Source of the DNA: Paenibacillus vietnamensis
GTDB taxonomy: Bacteria; Bacillota; Bacilli; Paenibacillales; Paenibacillaceae
Length of the DNA: 64,000 bases
Reading direction: 5' to 3'
NCBI RefSeq assembly: GCF_020169515.1
Contig: NZ_JAHMHW010000001.1
Span: forward strand, 496,001-560,000
A program made the translations under genes and the position numbers. Position 1 is the first letter of the stretch. Each line of letters starts with the position of its first letter. Below the pieces are notes generated by a model. It worked only from the letters and a program-made list of their open reading frames with translations, was not told the origin of the DNA and did not search any database. Shown one piece after another: positions 63,185 through 64,000 of the stretch.

Positions 63185-64000
63185 ACGGTCGATGATCGCC
63201 ATGCTGAGCGCAACGGTCGTACTCACCAGCGGCTGCTCGCTGCTCCCGGCCGAACAGGAAGAGGAAGTGCTGCCGGAAATCAATCCGCCGCAAATCTCCA
63301 AGAAACCCGAGTATGAGGTGACGACCGCTACGCTGGAGACGAAGGTGCAGGTCATCGGCAAGCTGATCTCGATGAAAGAGGAAACGATGTTTTTCACCCT
63401 TGACGGCAAGCATTTGAAAGAGTTGTACGTAAAGGCGGGGGACACCGTCAAAGCCGGGCAGATCATCGGCGAGCTCGACGTAGACGAGAATGTCAAGGCG
63501 CTGCGGCTGGAACGGCTGGCGTTCAAGAAGGAAGAGATCGCGATGAAAGAAACGCTTCGTGCCCGGGACGAGATGGATCCGATCGAATTCGAAGAGAAAT
63601 CGATCGCGTTCGAGGAACGCAGGCAGAAGCTTGCCGACATGGAAGAGGAGATCGGCAAAGCCGAGCTGACCGCGCCGTTCGGCGGAACGATCGTCTCGCT
63701 TAATGTACAGAAGGGCGACCTGATCAAAGCTTATGATCCAATCGCGATCGTCGCGGATACGAGCCAATTCGTGCCGGCGGCAAAGCTTAGCAAGACGGAG
63801 CTCGAGAAGATAGCCGTCGGCATGGAGGTTGTCGTCAATCTGAACAGCGCGGGTACCTTCAACGGAAAGGTGAAGCAGCTTCCGATTAAGGCGGACGAAC
63901 AAAATAACGGCGGCGGGAACGGTGAACAGCCGGGAGGAACGAAGCCCGAACGGCCGGAGGATTTTATGATCGTCGAGCTGAAGGATTTGCCCAAGGATTT
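63150..64000 (+). CDS. HlyD/YknX-type membrane fusion lipoprotein, partial at 3' end
   Basis: Open to the window edge (283 codons seen). ATG 63150 (or 63156) lies inside the ABC gene with GGAGGT at 63136-63141. A signal peptide ends in the lipobox LTSGCS (Cys near residue 29). Then comes VIGKLISMKEETMFFTLDGKHLKELYVKAGDTVKAGQIIGELD split into lipoyl-like halves by a coiled coil (ALRLERLAFKKEEI to DMEEEIGKAELT), and FGGTIVSLNVQKGDLIKAYDPIAIV. A Gly/Glu-rich stretch is visible near the edge. Such adaptors link ABC exporters to the envelope. It should be a substrate for LspA. The downstream permease is not in the window. Confidence 0.88.
   Translation, partial: MSMKWWTGNLFKRSMIAMLSATVVLTSGCSLLPAEQEEEVLPEINPPQISKKPEYEVTTATLETKVQVIGKLISMKEETMFFTLDGKHLKELYVKAGDTVKAGQIIGELDVDENVKALRLERLAFKKEEIAMKETLRARDEMDPIEFEEKSIAFEERRQKLADMEEEIGKAELTAPFGGTIVSLNVQKGDLIKAYDPIAIVADTSQFVPAAKLSKTELEKIAVGMEVVVNLNSAGTFNGKVKQLPIKADEQNNGGGNGEQPGGTKPERPEDFMIVELKDLPKD

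Overview
The window looks like a chromosomal core region of an endospore-forming Bacillota, most likely Paenibacillus or a close relative. The evidence is a moderately high GC content with GC-rich third codon positions, strong AGGAGG-type ribosome binding sites, frequent TTG starts, spoVD, spoIIGA, sigE and sigG inside a division cluster, bacillithiol synthesis (bshC), meso-diaminopimelate-type murE and an LL-diaminopimelate aminotransferase gene. The genus is an inference from gene order and protein character; no 16S or marker search was possible.

Layout. 1-1708: two divergent TerC-family membrane protein genes and a small membrane protein. 1749-7786: a block resembling B. subtilis ylaG-ylaK (typA, ylaH, an unrecognised 90-residue protein, an LCP-family cell-wall ligase, a ylaJ-like lipoprotein, phoH/ylaK), interrupted at 5385-5733 by a hairpin-rich stretch that may be an undescribed RNA. 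7933-12862: a solute-binding-like protein, a secreted coiled-coil protein, a MidA-type methyltransferase, a DUF2626 protein and the RsfA-type regulator. 12968-18640: panE, DUF3397, bshC, ahcY and a DUF4349 lipoprotein. 18786-37865: the division and cell wall (dcw) cluster mraZ-rsmH-ftsL-pbpB-spoVD-murE-murF-mraY-murD-spoVE-murB-murA-divIB-ftsA-ftsZ, without murG. 38139-40733: spoIIGA-sigE-sigG. 41359-51776: ylmC-ylmD-ylmE-sepF-ylmG-ylmH-divIVA, a T-box-controlled ileS, DUF5665, a yteA-like gene, lspA and rluD. 51903-53138: dapL. 53211-62224: a PyrR-attenuated pyrimidine operon pyrR-pyrB-pyrC-carA-carB-pyrF-pyrE, without pyrP, pyrK or pyrD. 62435-64000: an ABC ATPase and a HlyD-type lipoprotein adaptor, cut by the window edge.

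How the genes fit together. Precursor synthesis (murB, murA, murE, murF, mraY, murD), septal synthesis (pbpB, spoVE-type SEDS protein), Z-ring genes (ftsA, ftsZ, sepF, ftsL, divIB, divIVA) and sporulation regulators (spoVD, spoIIGA, sigE, sigG, rsfA) are contiguous. Regulatory sites fit this: 10-bp-phased MraZ-type repeats before mraZ, a sigma-H-type promoter before ftsA, an unusually long-spaced promoter before spoIIGA, and a sigma-F-type promoter plus an RBS-masking hairpin before sigG.

Most of the window is ordinary conserved core genome. The points most worth following are two hairpin-rich non-coding stretches (5385-5733 and 31639-31974), two matching ECF-sigma-type promoters (before the DUF4349 lipoprotein and before the ABC/HlyD pair), an eukaryote-like (type 2) isoleucyl-tRNA synthetase at the usual ileS locus, and the absence of murG and pyrK/pyrD from their usual positions. 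I saw no insertion sequence, prophage, CRISPR array, tRNA or rRNA gene.
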